DNA from: Dermatemys mawii
Lineage: Eukaryota; Chordata; Testudines; Dermatemydidae
Reading direction: 5' to 3'
DNA: 64,000 nucleotides
NCBI GenBank assembly: GCA_007922305.1
Contig: ML677326.1
Location: forward strand, 55,546,785 to 55,610,784
Position 1 is the first letter of the stretch. Each line of letters opens with the position of its first letter. This document shows, piece after piece, positions 9,276 to 22,146 of the stretch. Under the pieces are notes generated by a model, which did no database searches, was not told the DNA's origin, and saw only the letters and a list, made by a program, of their open reading frames with translations. Made by a program: the position numbers and the translations under genes.

Positions 9276-12200
9276 TTGGTTATCTTTGTTACTCTTCTCT
9301 GAACCTTTTCCATTTCCACTATATCATTTTGAGATGGGGCAATACTGAACACAATATCCAAGATGTTGGTACACCATGGATTTATTTAATGGCATTCTGA
9401 TATTTTCTGTCTGATTTTATATCCCTTTCCTAACAGTTCCCAGCAGACTATTAGCCTTTTTTTATAACTACTGCATATTGAGGAGAAGTTTTCAAAGAAC
9501 TATCCATAGTGACTCCAAAATTTCTTTTTTTGGTCAGTAATTGCTAATTTAGATCTTATTATTATGTGTTTCTACTCAGGATTATTTTTTCAATGTGCAT
9601 TACTTTGCACTTATCAGTAATGAATTTCATCTGTCATTTTGTTGCCAAGTCACCAAGTTTTGTCAGATCCCTCTGTAACTCATCACCATCAGGTTTGGAC
9701 TTAACTATCTTGAGTAATTTTCTATCATCTGCAAACTTTGCCTGTTTACTGTCACCCCCTTTTCAAGATCATTAATGAACATGTTGAACAGCACAGGTCC
9801 TAGATTCTCAGGGGGTGCCACTGTTAACCTACCTTCATTGTGAAAACTGACCATTTGTTCCTAGCAGTTTTCCTCTTTCTGTCAACCCAATACTAATCAA
9901 CAAGACAAACTTATCCAATGACTATTAGTTTCCTTAAGAAGCCTTTAAAAAGATCCTGCAGCAAAGACTTCTGAAAATCCAACTACACTATATTGACTGG
10001 ATCACCCTTCACCATATCCTTGTTGACTCCCTCAAAGAATTCCAATAGATTGGCAAGGCATGATTTCCCTTTACAAAAGCTGTGTTGACTCTTCCCCCAA
10101 CATATCATGTTAATTTATCTAAATCTGTTCTTTACTATAGTTTCCAGTTTGCTTGGTGCTGACGTTAGGCTGATCAATCTGTAAATTGCCAGGATCTTCT
10201 CTGGAGTCCTTTTTATAAATAAAATGGTGCAACATTAGCTACCTTCCAGTCATCTGGCATTGACGCTCATTCAGTGTATTATCATACCACAGTTAGTATT
10301 TTGGCAATTTCATATTTGAGTTCCTTCAAAACTTGTAGGTGAATACCATCTGGTCCTGGTGACTTACTGCTGTTTAGTTTATCAATTTGTTCTAAAACCT
10401 CTTCTACTGACATCAGTTTGAGACAGTACTTCAGATTTAGGACAGTACCCTCCTCCAAAATATATAGTTGTCAGGTGGGTATCTCCCCTTATCCTCTGCA
10501 CTGAAGACCTATGCAAAGAATTAATTTAGCTTCTGTTCAATGGTTGTGACTTCCTTAAGTGTTCTTTTAACACCTTTGTTGTGTAGTGGCCCCATTGCCT
10601 ATTTAGCCATGGTGGCGTTCTTTTGACCCTCCTCCGGTATTTTTGGTTTGGTGCATACATTTAATCTGAGCATCTACTATAGTGTTTTTAAGTAGTCTCC
10701 ATCCTTCTTGCAGGGATTTTATTCTTGTGACTTCTCTTTTTAATTTTCTTCCAGATAGCATCCTCATTTTTTGTGATGTTCCCCTTTTTAAATTGTGCTG
10801 GTGGATTTATTTTATGTTTGTATTTTCTTCCATAAAAGGATGTCACATTTAACTATATTATGGTCACTATTACCAAGCAGATAAGTTATAGTTATGTCTT
10901 AGGTCAGATCCTGCACTCCACTTAGGGCTAAGTCAAGAATTGCCTCAGTCTTTGTGGGTCCCAGAACTAACTGCTCCAAGAAGCAGTCACCGATATTGTC
11001 TAGAATATTCTCTCTGCATCATTCCCTGAGCTGACATTTATTTAGGCAATGAGGATAGTTCCAATCACTCACTATTATTATGTTTTCTGGTTTTGTAGCC
11101 TCTCTAAACTCCCTTAGCATTTCACAATCACTGTAACTATCCTGGTTAAGTGGTTGGCAATGTGTTACTGCTACTATACTTTTATTGTTCAAGCACGGAA
11201 TTTCTACTCAGAGATTTTATGGCACAGTTTGATTCATTTAATTTTTTTTTTACTATATTTGATTCTATGCTTTCCTTCATATATAGTGCTACCTGCCCAC
11301 TAGCTCAACCTATTCTGCCATTCCTATATATTTTGTATCCTATTACAGTGTCCCTTTATGTATCTTAATTCCACCAATTTTCTGTGATGCCTATTATATC
11401 AATATCCTCATTTAATGCCAAGCAGTCTAGTTAACACATCTTAGTATTTAGACTTCTAGCATTTGCCTATAAGGCTTGTACATTTGGTCAATACTTAATT
11501 GCTTGCCTTCATATGTTACGTTTAAGTAGGAATCTTATGTGGGACTGTTCCTCACTAGTTCCAAACTGTACTTTACCAACTTCTTTGCTATCATCTGTAT
11601 TGGGATATTGAGTACCCCCTTAAATAAATTCATTCCTAGAGGTTGTCTCTGCCCAAACTGTGTGCTTCCCCACACCTGTTGGCTTTTCCCCAGCCCTTAA
11701 AGAATTTTTTAAAAAACAACAATCCTATAACCTTTTGATTTTAAATGTCAGCATTATGGTTCCATTTTCATTAAGGTGAAACCCATCCCTCTTATACAGA
11801 CTATTCCTTCTCCTAAAGATTCCGCAGTTCCTCATAAACCTAACTTCCTCCATTGTACATCATGTCATCCATGTATTTAGACCATGCCTAACTTGCTGAC
11901 CCTGTGCATGGATCTGGAAGCATTTCAGAGAACATTACCATGGAAGTCCTGAACTTTAATTTCTTATCTAGCAGCCTAAATTTAGCCTCCATGAACTTTC
12001 TCCTACTTTCCCTATAGAAAATGCCTTGTTCTTTGCCTTTATATAGTAACAACCTATCTATGGTATATAATTCAGAAATTATCATCACTTATATACTGCA
12101 ACATATGTGGTCTAACCTGAAAGAAATTCGGCAACACTGCACTTTCCACCATAAAAGATATATTTCTGATTTCTGCTCCTCTATAATTTTGTACTAACTA

Positions 12201-12626
12201 TTATACACAGAAACCATTTAATATGGTTATCAGCAGGCTTCTGAAATCTTAAATACAATACCCATTTTATTTTGTATAATGTCTTTCATAAATAGAACAT
12301 GCCAAATTAAGAAATACAAGACAACAGGAAGCATATACAAGTAACAGAAAACAGTACAGTTAAAGGCTACCGTGATCGGGTTTAAACTCTCATCACCTGC
12401 AAAGCTAGCAAATGCACCAAATGAGTCCTGCTTTGCATCTGGGGAGGCGAATAGCTAATTGGCTTAGCTCTGCCTCCTCTGGCTGGGATCCATAATAAGT
12501 AGATTGAAGGAGTTCAGTTGAGGGAAAGAGATCAGAGGAGACACTAGCTGAGAAAAAACCAAGGTTAAGATACATAGAGAAAAGGGAACATCCAAGGGAT
12601 GTCCTGAGATTGTTAATATAGAAGAA

Positions 12627-12657
12627 ATGAAGGATGTTTTGAATAGCCTCTGGAAAG
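12627..12657 (+). repeat. Direct repeat, copy 1
   Basis: Matches 13108-13138 over 31 bp with one transition, in the same orientation, 481 bp apart. Confidence 0.8.
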
Positions 12658-13107
12658 AAATAGGTTTGGTTTGGACTTGTTTATGATAACCTAAGTAACT
12701 TGACCAGACGTCTGAGCTGCAGAAGACTTAGATCAGAGGTTAGGGACTGTCAGAAGGTGCTGGAGCTGAAAATAGCAACAACAGCCTGTACTGACACAAG
12801 GGAATGCATACTGAGTGTGAATGAGCTCTCCCACCGCAGTGTATAGCAAATACATTAATGCCTGCTGACGTAAGTACAATGTATGGAGGAAGATATGACT
12901 ATGTAAAGAAGCAGGAGGTTTAAACATAGATAAGGAACAGCTTAGATACACACAACAAAAGCTGTTCTAAATGATGGGAGCTGCAGGGGAAAAGGTTCTC
13001 ATCTCCACAGTGAAGAGATCTGATAGAAAGCAGATATTCAATATCCAGTAGGAGTAGATCGAAAGATGTTCTGTGAGATCAAGACTCGTACATGGAGTGC
13101 TTCTAAC

Positions 13108-13138
13108 AATGAAGGATGTTTTGAACAGCCTCTGGAAA
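13108..13138 (+). repeat. Direct repeat, copy 2
   Basis: Partner of 12627-12657. It lies just before the MITE at 13151. Confidence 0.8.
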
Positions 13139-13150
13139 TAAACAGGAAGC

Positions 13151-13388
13151 TAGTGTAGTATTGCCAACTCTTGATTTTATTGGAACTCTCATGCTGTTTT
13201 TTCTTCTAGCCAAACTCTAGCCCTAATATGAAGAAATGCTTGAGAACATGACTTGTGTACCCCTAAAGTCTCAAAAACTAGAAGGCAAATAAAATTAACT
13301 ATTTTTTTAAAAAAAATGAATTTTAAACTGATTTCATGGTTTTGGGGTTTGAGTCAGGAGTTTTGACTGCTTAGAGTTGGCATTGCTG
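13151..13388. mobile_element. hAT-like MITE, TTGCCAACTCT family
   Basis: The ends are inverted: attgccaactct near 13160 and agagttggcattgctg at 13373-13388. The interior (ctcatg, gattt, ttttggggtttgagtcagg) parallels the element at 19907-20200. No coding capacity. The target duplication is not convincing. Confidence 0.6.
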
Positions 13389-14584
13389 CCAGCGTGATGC
13401 AGATGGGGATGACATGATCATGCTTTTTGATATGCCTGTACAGGTGGAATGGACCTTAGAGGAGCTATACAGAAGGGAGTTAAAATTGTTAAGTCTAGAA
13501 GATGGATTAAGCTTTCAGGAGAAGTTGAATCAAACCAATAGTGGTCATAGGCAATGTCATTGAGACAATGAAAATTGTATTAAAGACTTCAGATATACGG
13601 GAGGAGGAATGTTCACAATCAAAATATGTTTCAGGATATAGATAGTGAAAAATAATAGGAAGTAAATTGAAGGAGAAAGACCACGGACATGGATTTATGT
13701 GGGGTTACCAGCCTTGCCTAACAAAAGTGCTTGTGGTTTCATGGACACTTATGGTAGTTATAGTTAAACAATTCTACTCTGAAAAAATTACAAAAAGCAG
13801 TAATTTCTTATTTCACAGAGCTGTTCTCTTCAGATATATTAAGTCACATCTACTTATACTACAATAACCCCCCCCCAAAAAAAACTGTTATTGCATTTTA
13901 CTCCTGTTACTATTGCAGGTCCAGCTCAGAGTCTGTTACAGATCATTTATCAGCAGAATTGTTAAGTTGCATCAACAAGGTTAAAAAATCTGCAACTGTC
14001 TTTGCCAAAAAGAACCTAGCTTGATTCTGAGTTTCTAAATGGAGTTTGCAGGGCCTGAAGTTTTCAAGCATGAGATAGCATTTAAAAAGCAGATTCAATG
14101 TGGAGATAGTCAGAAATAATAAATATGAGAACTATTTTTTCAGAAAGTTACACTTTAACCAAGTCTGAAGTTTACTTGAACAAGTTTCACAGAAACATTG
14201 TGCAGCATTATGATGAAATTTTAAGTATCCCAAAACTCTAACAGAATTAGAAGATAAAAAGCCAAATAAAATAGGATTATGGGCCACTGGGATAAAATGA
14301 TATTTTTTAAAAATGCAACTACTTCCAAGATTTCAGGATACAAATTAGACATAGCAATTAGATGCTAAATAAATAAATAAATAAATAAATAAAATAAATA
14401 ATGGACTGGATCCTTGGTATAAAATGATATACATCAACTGAACTCACGAGAGGTATGCCTCTTTACACATGCTGATTATCCAATCAGTCCAATATATCAT
14501 CCAGTATACACCTGCCAGTTGAACCAGTTCATCTGAAAAATCCTCTTGTAAGTCGGTACTATCTTTGTTTTGTAGTTTAACAGC
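13389..14584. other. Unassigned DNA with an AAAT microsatellite
   Basis: No gene recognised. It contains a C9A8 run near 13868 and the (AAAT)n array listed separately. Confidence 0.4.
14366..14400 (+). repeat. (AAAT)n microsatellite
   Basis: About nine taaa/aaat units, slightly interrupted near the end. Confidence 0.95.
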
Positions 14585-15750
14585 TTAATCATGTAGCAAT
14601 GATGCAGAAAGTGGATTAAGATTGTTCATAAATCCGAAGTAGCCACATATCCTTTTGTATGCTTCATCTCTGCAATCCAACACTGCAACAAAATTTATCA
14701 ATAACAATGTTGAAAAACTCCACACAAAATTTCTCTCATTCTGACAATTTACAGTCTGGTTCCCCACACTCATTCTGTTGTGTTTTACGCTTCAGTTCAT
14801 GGTGCTCTTCCAGTTTATACTGTTGAGAAACTTGAGGCATTATTTGTTTAGCCGTAGTTTCAAAGCAGTCAAATTGAACTCGTAGACTAGCCACAAAATC
14901 CTTTATAGAGCCCACCAACTGTACAGCATTAGGCAAGTCAAGGTAAACTGCCTGAAGTGCAGTGATTGTTGCTTGAAATTTCTGCAGAACTGTACTCCAG
15001 AGGTTGCAAAGAAAAGCAATTTCCAGCTTGTTCATTTTCATGACCAATGATCGAGCATCATTTCAGGTATTTGGGTTCTGATTTGGATCGGATAGTTTTC
15101 TGAGAGATTCCAAAAAACATAAGTAAGCATTGCAGTTCTGTGACCAACGTTGCTCTCATGCTCAACAACACACCAGTGTGTTTCGAGTCATTAAAACCAT
15201 AACCACTAAATGCTGTTGTATGAGAGGACGAATCTCCAAACAATCGGCACACACAAAAAAAACCCAGATCCTGTCAATGGAGAATAAAGAACCCAAATGA
15301 TGAGATACAGATCCCTCATTTTAAAGAATACACGTGAAGAGGGTTTTCGATAAACACTTTTCCTGATGTTTGTATTGTTTTTCAGATGCTGAAAACAATC
15401 ACAATTTTTGTTTTGCCTTAGTGTTGGCCCTTTTGTGACCCAATAAGATTGCACCGTTTCATTTATTGGGCCACAGCGTGCTGCATCAGTTTTTATCTTC
15501 ATCATGTGCAGCTGGATGACTGACTGTATCTGGACTGTTTGTTGGGGTTGCTGTCAATCCCTTACATGCATTTGTGATGCTCGTTGACTTATTTTCCAAA
15601 TCACTAATATCTGGCGCATTTGTTGGTGGTTTACTGAAATAGCCTGTTGATTTTGGTACTTTCTTTAACAACTGTTCCTTACAAATCATTTTCAACTTCT
15701 GTACTTTCCCCTTTTGAACTCGGATGTACACCATCATCTGACATTTTTAT
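14585..15750 (-). pseudogene. ZMYM1-like hAT transposase relic
   Basis: Four minus-strand pieces, read right to left, resemble the N-terminal and middle parts of zinc finger MYM-type 1-like (DUF4371/hAT) proteins. They are a KSTGYFSKPP segment near 15650; a WVTKGPT segment followed by RKPSSRVFF and LYSPLTGS (15490-15240), the expected TTF-type zinc-finger zone; and a long helical segment with LWSTVLQKFQATITALQ, then VGSIKDFVASLRVQFD (15047-14740). The last runs into a segment with HRR-like spacing (CRDEAYKRICGYFGF, 14690-14590). Frames shift between pieces, stops occur, and the C-terminal dimerisation region is not seen. It is either a decayed domesticated-type hAT or a pseudogene of one. Confidence 0.7.
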
Positions 15751-15954
15751 GGATCCCCTGCACAGGCGCACAGATCCAAGCAATAAGAAATGGTACGTGA
15801 TGGGATTTTATCAGGAGATAATCATGATCAGGAAGGAAGTTGTTTTAATAAGATATGTTGATAAAATAGATTTGTTCTATGCTCTTGTTTCTTTGGTTAT
15901 TTGCACATGCAATTGCAATAATTGTCCCATATAAATTGAGTATGAAAGGATACA
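15751..15954. other. Unassigned DNA
   Basis: Short stretch between the transposase relic and a hAT fragment. Nothing recognised. Confidence 0.35.
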
Positions 15955-16121
15955 TGCTTCCTGCAGTTCCCATTTGCTGGGAACAGCGTACCACAGCCAC
16001 TGGGAGCTGCCTGCAGGGGGCCATGCCTGCAGACACTGATTCACCACATAAACAAACTGTCTTGCAGCCCGCCAGTAGATTATCCTGATGGGCCATGTGC
16101 CAAAGGTTGTTGTCGATCCCA
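15955..16121 (+). mobile_element. hAT MITE fragment, same family as 58025
   Basis: The text runs cttcctgcagttcccatttg, then cactgggagctgc, ggccatgcctgcag, cttgcagcccgccag and attatcctgatgggcc. It parallels the interior of the 58025-58372 element in the same order. The right end (aggttgttgtcgatccc) looks like a degraded gttgccgacccctg-type terminus. The left end is missing. Confidence 0.6.
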
Positions 16122-19100
16122 TTTTTTCATCTTTTATACTATATATAGATATAGATGATTAAATATATAAAATTGAATTTATTTTTGTGAGGCTGGGGTC
16201 CCCCTTAGCCCAAGGCCCTGGGCTGCAGCCCCAAGACCCCCTGCATTAATCCAGTGCTGGTAATATCCAGGAAATAGGTTAGTGGACAAAGAGGAAGTGA
16301 ACATGTTAAAAGCAATTTAGTCATAGAATGTGTTTTATTTCACATATACAAGTATATATCCCATAAATGTACCTAGATTAAGGCAGTAGGCTAGTTTTTT
16401 AAAATAAGCAAATTAAAGTTCAGTTGCAAATGGGCAAGTGATTAAACAATTATCTAATCTGCATGTGTTAATTCTGCATGTGTAACTACATGTAAAAATT
16501 TGGCCCTGTACATGGATTTTATATAACTGAGGTTAATGAAATTAATCAAAATTAGTCATCATCAGCACTATGTCTGTTCATTGTGGGGTACATAACAAAC
16601 TGCAGCAGAAGAAAAGCAGAGCTAAAAATGGTAACTTTGCTTTTACACATTTAAGACTCAAGAGAAGCCTCCAACCCTGTAAGAACCATTCAATAACGCT
16701 TCAGGGTTTTGTTTTTTTAGAAAGTATTTAATCCGACCTTTGATTCACTAGTTATTAAGATCTCACTTTTGTATCATTTATACTTTGGGATTAAAGCAAA
16801 ATATCAATCTTAATGAATACCTCTCACACCAAGTTTTTCTCAAAGTATTCATTTTCCAGTACTACTCCTCATAGACACAGTTGGTGCTTTTATTACAGTA
16901 TAAAATATCTCAGGCTGGTGTTGAAATAAAAAATTCAAAAGTTCCCACTGCTCCATTTGTAGGCAAGGGGAGTTGTAAAAATGCCATTTTGTAAACTGCA
17001 TACTTTCTACTTAATAAAACACATTTTGTATAAAGGGATTGAAAGGAGCCGACAATTTACTTTGCATCCAGCACTGCCTGAAAAGGAGAAAACACAATAT
17101 ATCCAGAAACTCTATTCTGCATACATGCTAAAAAAATAAAAAAATAAAAAACTAGCCCTCAAATGGATTGAAGGATCAAGATCTATATTTGCCATACTAA
17201 ATTTTTCATTCTTTTGGTACTATCTTCATTTTGATTCCATGCCTCTTCCAAAGGCCTCTCACACCAGCAACTGTATTAGTTGTAGTTGATATTTAATTGA
17301 GAAGTAGACAGCTCCTAATGCAAGAACGTATTGGTAAAGAAATCCTCTTTTCTTCCATGGGAAAAGCAGTAATCAGAAAGTTTCCATGGAGATCTCATCT
17401 CCACCAACTTGCTTGTCATTTACACCAGAGAGAGATACAGCTTTCTCAACATTTCAGAATGTGGTGTTCTCCTGTGGGAACTACCCATTTTAGCATGACG
17501 GAATCAGCTTGAACATTACTTGTCTACTTGAAATGTGTGCTTTTATAGTTCAAGTCATGCACAGGAGATTACTATAAGGGTAAGATGTCGACTATATTCT
17601 CTATTTGTTGGTCAGTTTACTTTGTGCATTTGAGAATACAGAGTGGGCAGTCAGTGTTACTGTTTCCTTCTACATTCACTGGTTTCTCCTTTGCTGTAGA
17701 AAAGCCTTACAAACATCAGCAAGGAATCAGAAACAGAATCTTATATGCAATTTTAAAGGATTAAAACAATCGATATGAACAGATTCAAAGGACACTCAAA
17801 AAAACTAGCATTCAATCTGGCGGGGAAAAATCAAGTTGACAGTGTCCCAGTGACAAAGCCGTGGGCTTTGCAGGCTCAAGACCTTTGGCCATAAGAGCAG
17901 GAGTTTACATCCATAGTAGATTCAAATGCACTCAAGGACATAACTATCACATAAGATAAGTTTCTCTGACGAGGAAAGCAGAGCAAGAGCATCAAAATTT
18001 ATCTGGTTCCCTGAAAGTTTAATTTTACAACCATAGCAAAGTGAGATGAATTAGAGAATGAGGACTGTCGATGAGTAAAAAGTAGTAGCCTCAGAACAGA
18101 GTTGCACAACAGCCAGATGGATAAACGTATAAAGAGCAGCTAATACAAATGATCAGACTGATATGTCCACTATCTGAGAAAACACTGCTTTGCTGAAGTA
18201 TGGCAACAACAAAAACTTTGCTTTTGCGATATGAGATGCGTAGTCATTAAGAGCATTTGATAATATATTTGAACACCTAGATAGAGGTTTCACTAAATTG
18301 GTGTTGCACTGGAATTTTAAATTGACTAATTCATATAAATTCTAAACTGGGAACTTAAATGATTATCTAATTTAAACAGAATAACTGAGGTCATCATATG
18401 ACTTAATTAAGGTAATTGCTTTCTCTTGAATCCTATGAATGATTGCATAAGATGAGTGCCAAATTTATTATTCCCAACACTAGTTCCACATACAGTAGCA
18501 GCAATGTGAAGTGCAGAATCTTTTAGCATAAATCACTGTTGGTATTTTTAAAATTATATTTCCTACTTTGGTTGCACTGGTCCTGGCCAGCATGGCCTAT
18601 GACACTGTAGTTCAGTTTCATCAAGTATTTAATTTAGACTGATCATTCGCACTATGTGCACTTTAACTTGAAATCGTTTCAGAGACTGGCAATATAACCA
18701 TAAAATTAGCAATCTTTTATCATTGTCAAAATATGAAAAGTTCACTTTGTGAAAATAATGCAAAACAAACTACCTTAAACTATAATAATTGATAAAGAAA
18801 TGCAGATTTTGTCTGGCCGTGTTGTCTAGCTCCATTTTCAGCATGCCCTAATCTCCAGGCAACAGGCCTTTAACTGTCTATGTTGTTATGCTCAGAAAGT
18901 GACATAGTAAAAATAGCTGATTGGTTCTCCACATAACTGCTCTTAGTTGTCCTTCAAAAGATACCTGGTTAGTTTATTGACACTTTTTTTTTTTTTAAAA
19001 AAAACCTACTAGCAGCAATGCAAAGCTAGCATAACACTCCACTTTCTGCATCATTGAGAACTTTACAAAACACAACTGATTCTAAAATCTTTACTGTGGA

Positions 19101-19906
19101 TAAAGATTTGATTATTAGGGCCCAAACATTTTTTATAATGGGAAAGTGTGAAAAAAAAATTGCAAAGAATCCCTTCATTTTTTCCTGGAGGTTCCCCAGT
19201 TATTAAGGTATAAAGTTAGTAATAATAATTACACTTCTATTGAGCCTTTCCTATAGGTGTCTCAGAATAATTTATAAACACAAACCCACCTTATATATAT
19301 GTGAGTGGCACAAACTATCAGTATGGTGGTCTGGCACAGATACAGATACATAGGGGAAAGTGGAGAGCAGGACCCACACATCTGAATAAAAAGAATCACT
19401 CCATACACTCCACTGTTAGAGTTGACAGAACATTCCAATAGATGTTTTGAAGTTATTGCCAGACATTATTCAAGTATACTGAAAATGATACATCTGCTAT
19501 AGAGTACCAATACAATTACTGATAAAGCTAATGTGACCTGTACCATTAAAAAACTTAAGAAGCTGTTAAAGATGACAAGTCTCAATTTATTAGTTTATGT
19601 AAAATTGGCATTCCTACGGGGTAACTTCTCTGCTTTCCTGTTGTTCTGAGAGCAGAATGTTGGCAGGAAAAATATGCCCATGCTGGCACATTTTACAAAG
19701 AATGCCAGAAAAAAATGCCACAACTCATTCTTTTAGAAAAAATGCAGATCTTGTGGTCAACTGGGAACAAGCTAAAGAAGCATAAAAATGTGTATAACCC
19801 CTTAAAATGGTCCTTTCTTAAGCATGTATTTGTCTGCTCTAATTTTATTTTATTCTTTCAAGGTTCTTGCAGTATTGAAAATTATTTTTTCTCCCTTCAT
19901 CTCTCT
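16122..19906. other. Unassigned intergenic DNA
   Basis: A long AT-rich stretch without a supportable gene. A small GC-rich patch with gggctgcagcccca lies at 16195-16250. T13A8 lies near 18984-19004. The text at 19212-19280 (cttctattgagcctttcc, ctcagaataatttataaaca) is reminiscent of MIR-like SINE sequence but too weak to call. Confidence 0.4.
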
Positions 19907-20200
19907 CAGTGTGTGTCACAAGTCTCATAATTTTATGTTTTATTTACATACCCGGCTCATCGAGTCCTGTGATTATGTGAAAATTTCAGCACATTTTTTG
20001 AAAAAGCATGTCTCTAGCTCTCACAATTACATAAAAAAGCTTAAAACTGTGACCCAAATTCTCCCTAAAGGCTCAGAACCCAGAAGACAAAACCAAACCG
20101 CCAAATTTTATCTTAAAAAATTATCCTGATTTTTTTAAGTTTTGATTTTGGGGAGCCCTGATTCATGATTTTTGAATATTTGGGATTGGGAGTATCACAG
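19907..20200. mobile_element. hAT-like MITE, second copy of the TTGCCAACTCT family
   Basis: Starts cagtgtgtgtcacaagtctc and ends with ttgggattgggagtatcacag. The internal gattttggggagccctgatt and catgatttttgaatattt words match the right half of the 13151-13388 element. Short open frames across it are not genes. Flanking 8-mers do not give a clear duplication. Confidence 0.6.
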
Positions 20201-20499
20201 ATGCTGGAATCAATTTTCAGACTATAACTACCACTACTGTAAATATTTAAAAATAAGAACACACTAGAGTTCTGCAAAACTGTAATTTTTCTACAAGCCA
20301 AAATTTCTTGCCTTTCTTCTGCAATTCCTCAGGAATCAAATTCCAGATGAAACTCTATACAGGTGGAGCCTAGAAAATGCAAGAGTGAAAATTCTTGTGG
20401 AACTACCGAATTCTGCAAGATGAGCACTCTTTTGCTATTTTCTCATGCAGCTAGAAACAATATAAATAGAGAAGTCATGCACTTATTGCATTTTTAATC
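20201..20499. other. Unassigned DNA
   Basis: Nothing recognised. Confidence 0.35.
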
Positions 20500-20907
20500 T
20501 TAAGAATGTAAGAACAACCATACTGGGTTAGAACAAAAGTCCAATAAGCCCAGTATCCTGTCCTCTAACAGTGGCCAATGGCTGGTGCCCCAAAGGGAAT
20601 GAAAAGACAGGTTATCATCAAGTGATCCATGCTCTGTCACCCAATCTCAGCTTCTGGCAAACAGAGACTAGGGACCCCATTCCTGCCCATCCTGGTTATT
20701 AGCCACTGATGGGCCTATCTTCCATGAATCTATCTAGCTCCCTTATGAATTCCGTTATAGTTTTGACCTTCACAACACCCTCTGGCAAGGAGTTCCAGAG
20801 GTTGACAGTGCATTGCATGAAAAAAATACTTTCTTGTGTTTGTTTTAAACCTGCTACCTATTAATTTTATTTGGTAGCCCTTGTTCTTGTATTATGAGAA
20901 GGAGTAG
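20500..20907 (-). mobile_element. CR1 3' end, 5'-truncated
   Basis: Starts with taagaatgtaagaacaacca followed by tactgggttagaac, the reverse complement of a CR1 tail, then about 400 bp of non-coding 3' region that matches 8390-8790 and 59101-59520 word for word in order. It stops before ORF2. CR1 copies are usually 5'-truncated like this. Confidence 0.9.
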
Positions 20908-21883
20908 ATGTGATACGATGATTTCAGAAATAAATCGTATCTGCTCTTCTCTTGTGGAGTTCAAAAGTTATGCCTATGCAATTGGCAAAGTTCATTAAAT
21001 AGTCAAATGTAGTCTTTGATAGAAGTATTTTAAGAAATATCATGGAGTAAATAAATAGAGTATGAAGCATGGAAGCTTTTAGTTCGTTAATTTGGATTTA
21101 CTTCTTTAGGGATTAAAGCTCGGCATGAGCCACAAAATAAAGGTCAGTACATGTTTTGAGTTTCTTGTGCTATCTCTCCTGATGGACAGAAAATCTCTTT
21201 TGTTCAAGTTGATCTGTCCAAGTCAGAGGCAAGGAATAGGTTGATTTGAGGAAGAAAATAAGGGGGAGTTTGACAAGCCTAGTAATTAAGAAGATGGGTG
21301 CAGCAGGACCCCAACACAGCCAGAGTTCCCTTGCTCCCCCAAACAAGCAGGCTCCCCGCAGGTATACTTCTCGGTTAGTAAATATTAACCCCTTTAGTCC
21401 TTTATTTTCTTATATATTTGATTCATTTATATCTCAATGATTTTAGAATCTTAATTATACTAACAAAGAGTATGTCTGAGTTCTAAGGCCCAGAACACTG
21501 GTCCTTGACAGATAAGTAACACTATTCAGGAATTTTATGCATTAGGCTCTATTTAATATGTGGTGCACTCATGATAATAATAGTTTCCAAGAATATCTAG
21601 AGTGTGTATTTTATATAATGCTTACATAAGCATTATATAAACTCAGAAAACTAATAAAAGATGATTTTTACAGCACATGTTTTGTGTTGGGCAATTAAGA
21701 GGGAAGAATGATTATGCGAGTAAGAAGGGCCCACAGAGAGATTATCTTGATTAATTGTTAGACCTCTCAGCTATAAGCAATCGTGCCTTCATACATAAAT
21801 CAGGTAAGCTGAGAATGTATAGAAATGACATCACAACATGTGTTTCTCTGGCAAAGAGATTTTCTTTGTCTGAAATTCTGCAT
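20908..21883. other. Unassigned intergenic DNA
   Basis: No gene or recognised repeat. The palindromic word gcttacataagc (inverted over about 12 bp) occurs near 21620. Confidence 0.4.
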
Positions 21884-22146
21884 CAGAGGTGAATTACTCT
21901 TTTGTGGAATCCTGGGCCAGAGCAAATGGGAGCCACTCCCCAACCTTTTTGCCTGCAGTGTCCCCCATCCCCTAGCACTCCTGCTGGGGAAATGAGGTCG
22001 TGGTGTGGGGGGCCTGACTCTGCTCCCCAGCAGAAGTGCTCTGTGTGTGTGTGGGGAGCGGGTCAGGGTGCAGGAGTGCCCATTTTTCAGGGGCCCCCCA
22101 GTTGGCCAGTATGAGCCCCTTTGGCCCAGTAACTAATCCACCACTG
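21884..22146. mobile_element. GC-rich hAT-like MITE
   Basis: The left end cagaggtgaattact pairs with the right end agtaactaatccaccactg as an inverted repeat. Flanking 8-mers ttctgcat and ctctatat agree at five positions, and all three differences are transitions. The interior is GC-rich compared with its surroundings. No coding capacity. Confidence 0.65.

Larger units (their letters stand above)
8390..12088 (-). mobile_element. CR1 LINE, longest copy in the window
   Basis: The element is read leftward. Its 3' end lies at about 8390, where plus-strand text gccatactgggtcagacca is the reverse complement of the CR1 tail. ORF2 RT text occupies roughly 9300-10500, with a locally intact FADD box at 9724-9735. 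Endonuclease-region text follows to about 11500. The right end (11888-12088) reads EMLPDP on the minus strand, like the ORF1 or upstream region of turtle CR1. Less the 350-bp insertion, about 3.35 kb remains of an expected 4-4.5 kb. Many stops and frameshifts make it inactive. The right boundary is approximate. Confidence 0.88.
12089..13150. other. Unassigned DNA with a spaced direct repeat
   Basis: No gene or known element recognised. A 31-bp word recurs at 12627-12657 and 13108-13138 with one mismatch (begins aatgaaggatgttttgaa). Confidence 0.45.

Noticed and set aside
19212..19280. MIR-like SINE text
   Set aside because: Only a few words match and the tRNA-like head and conserved core are absent.
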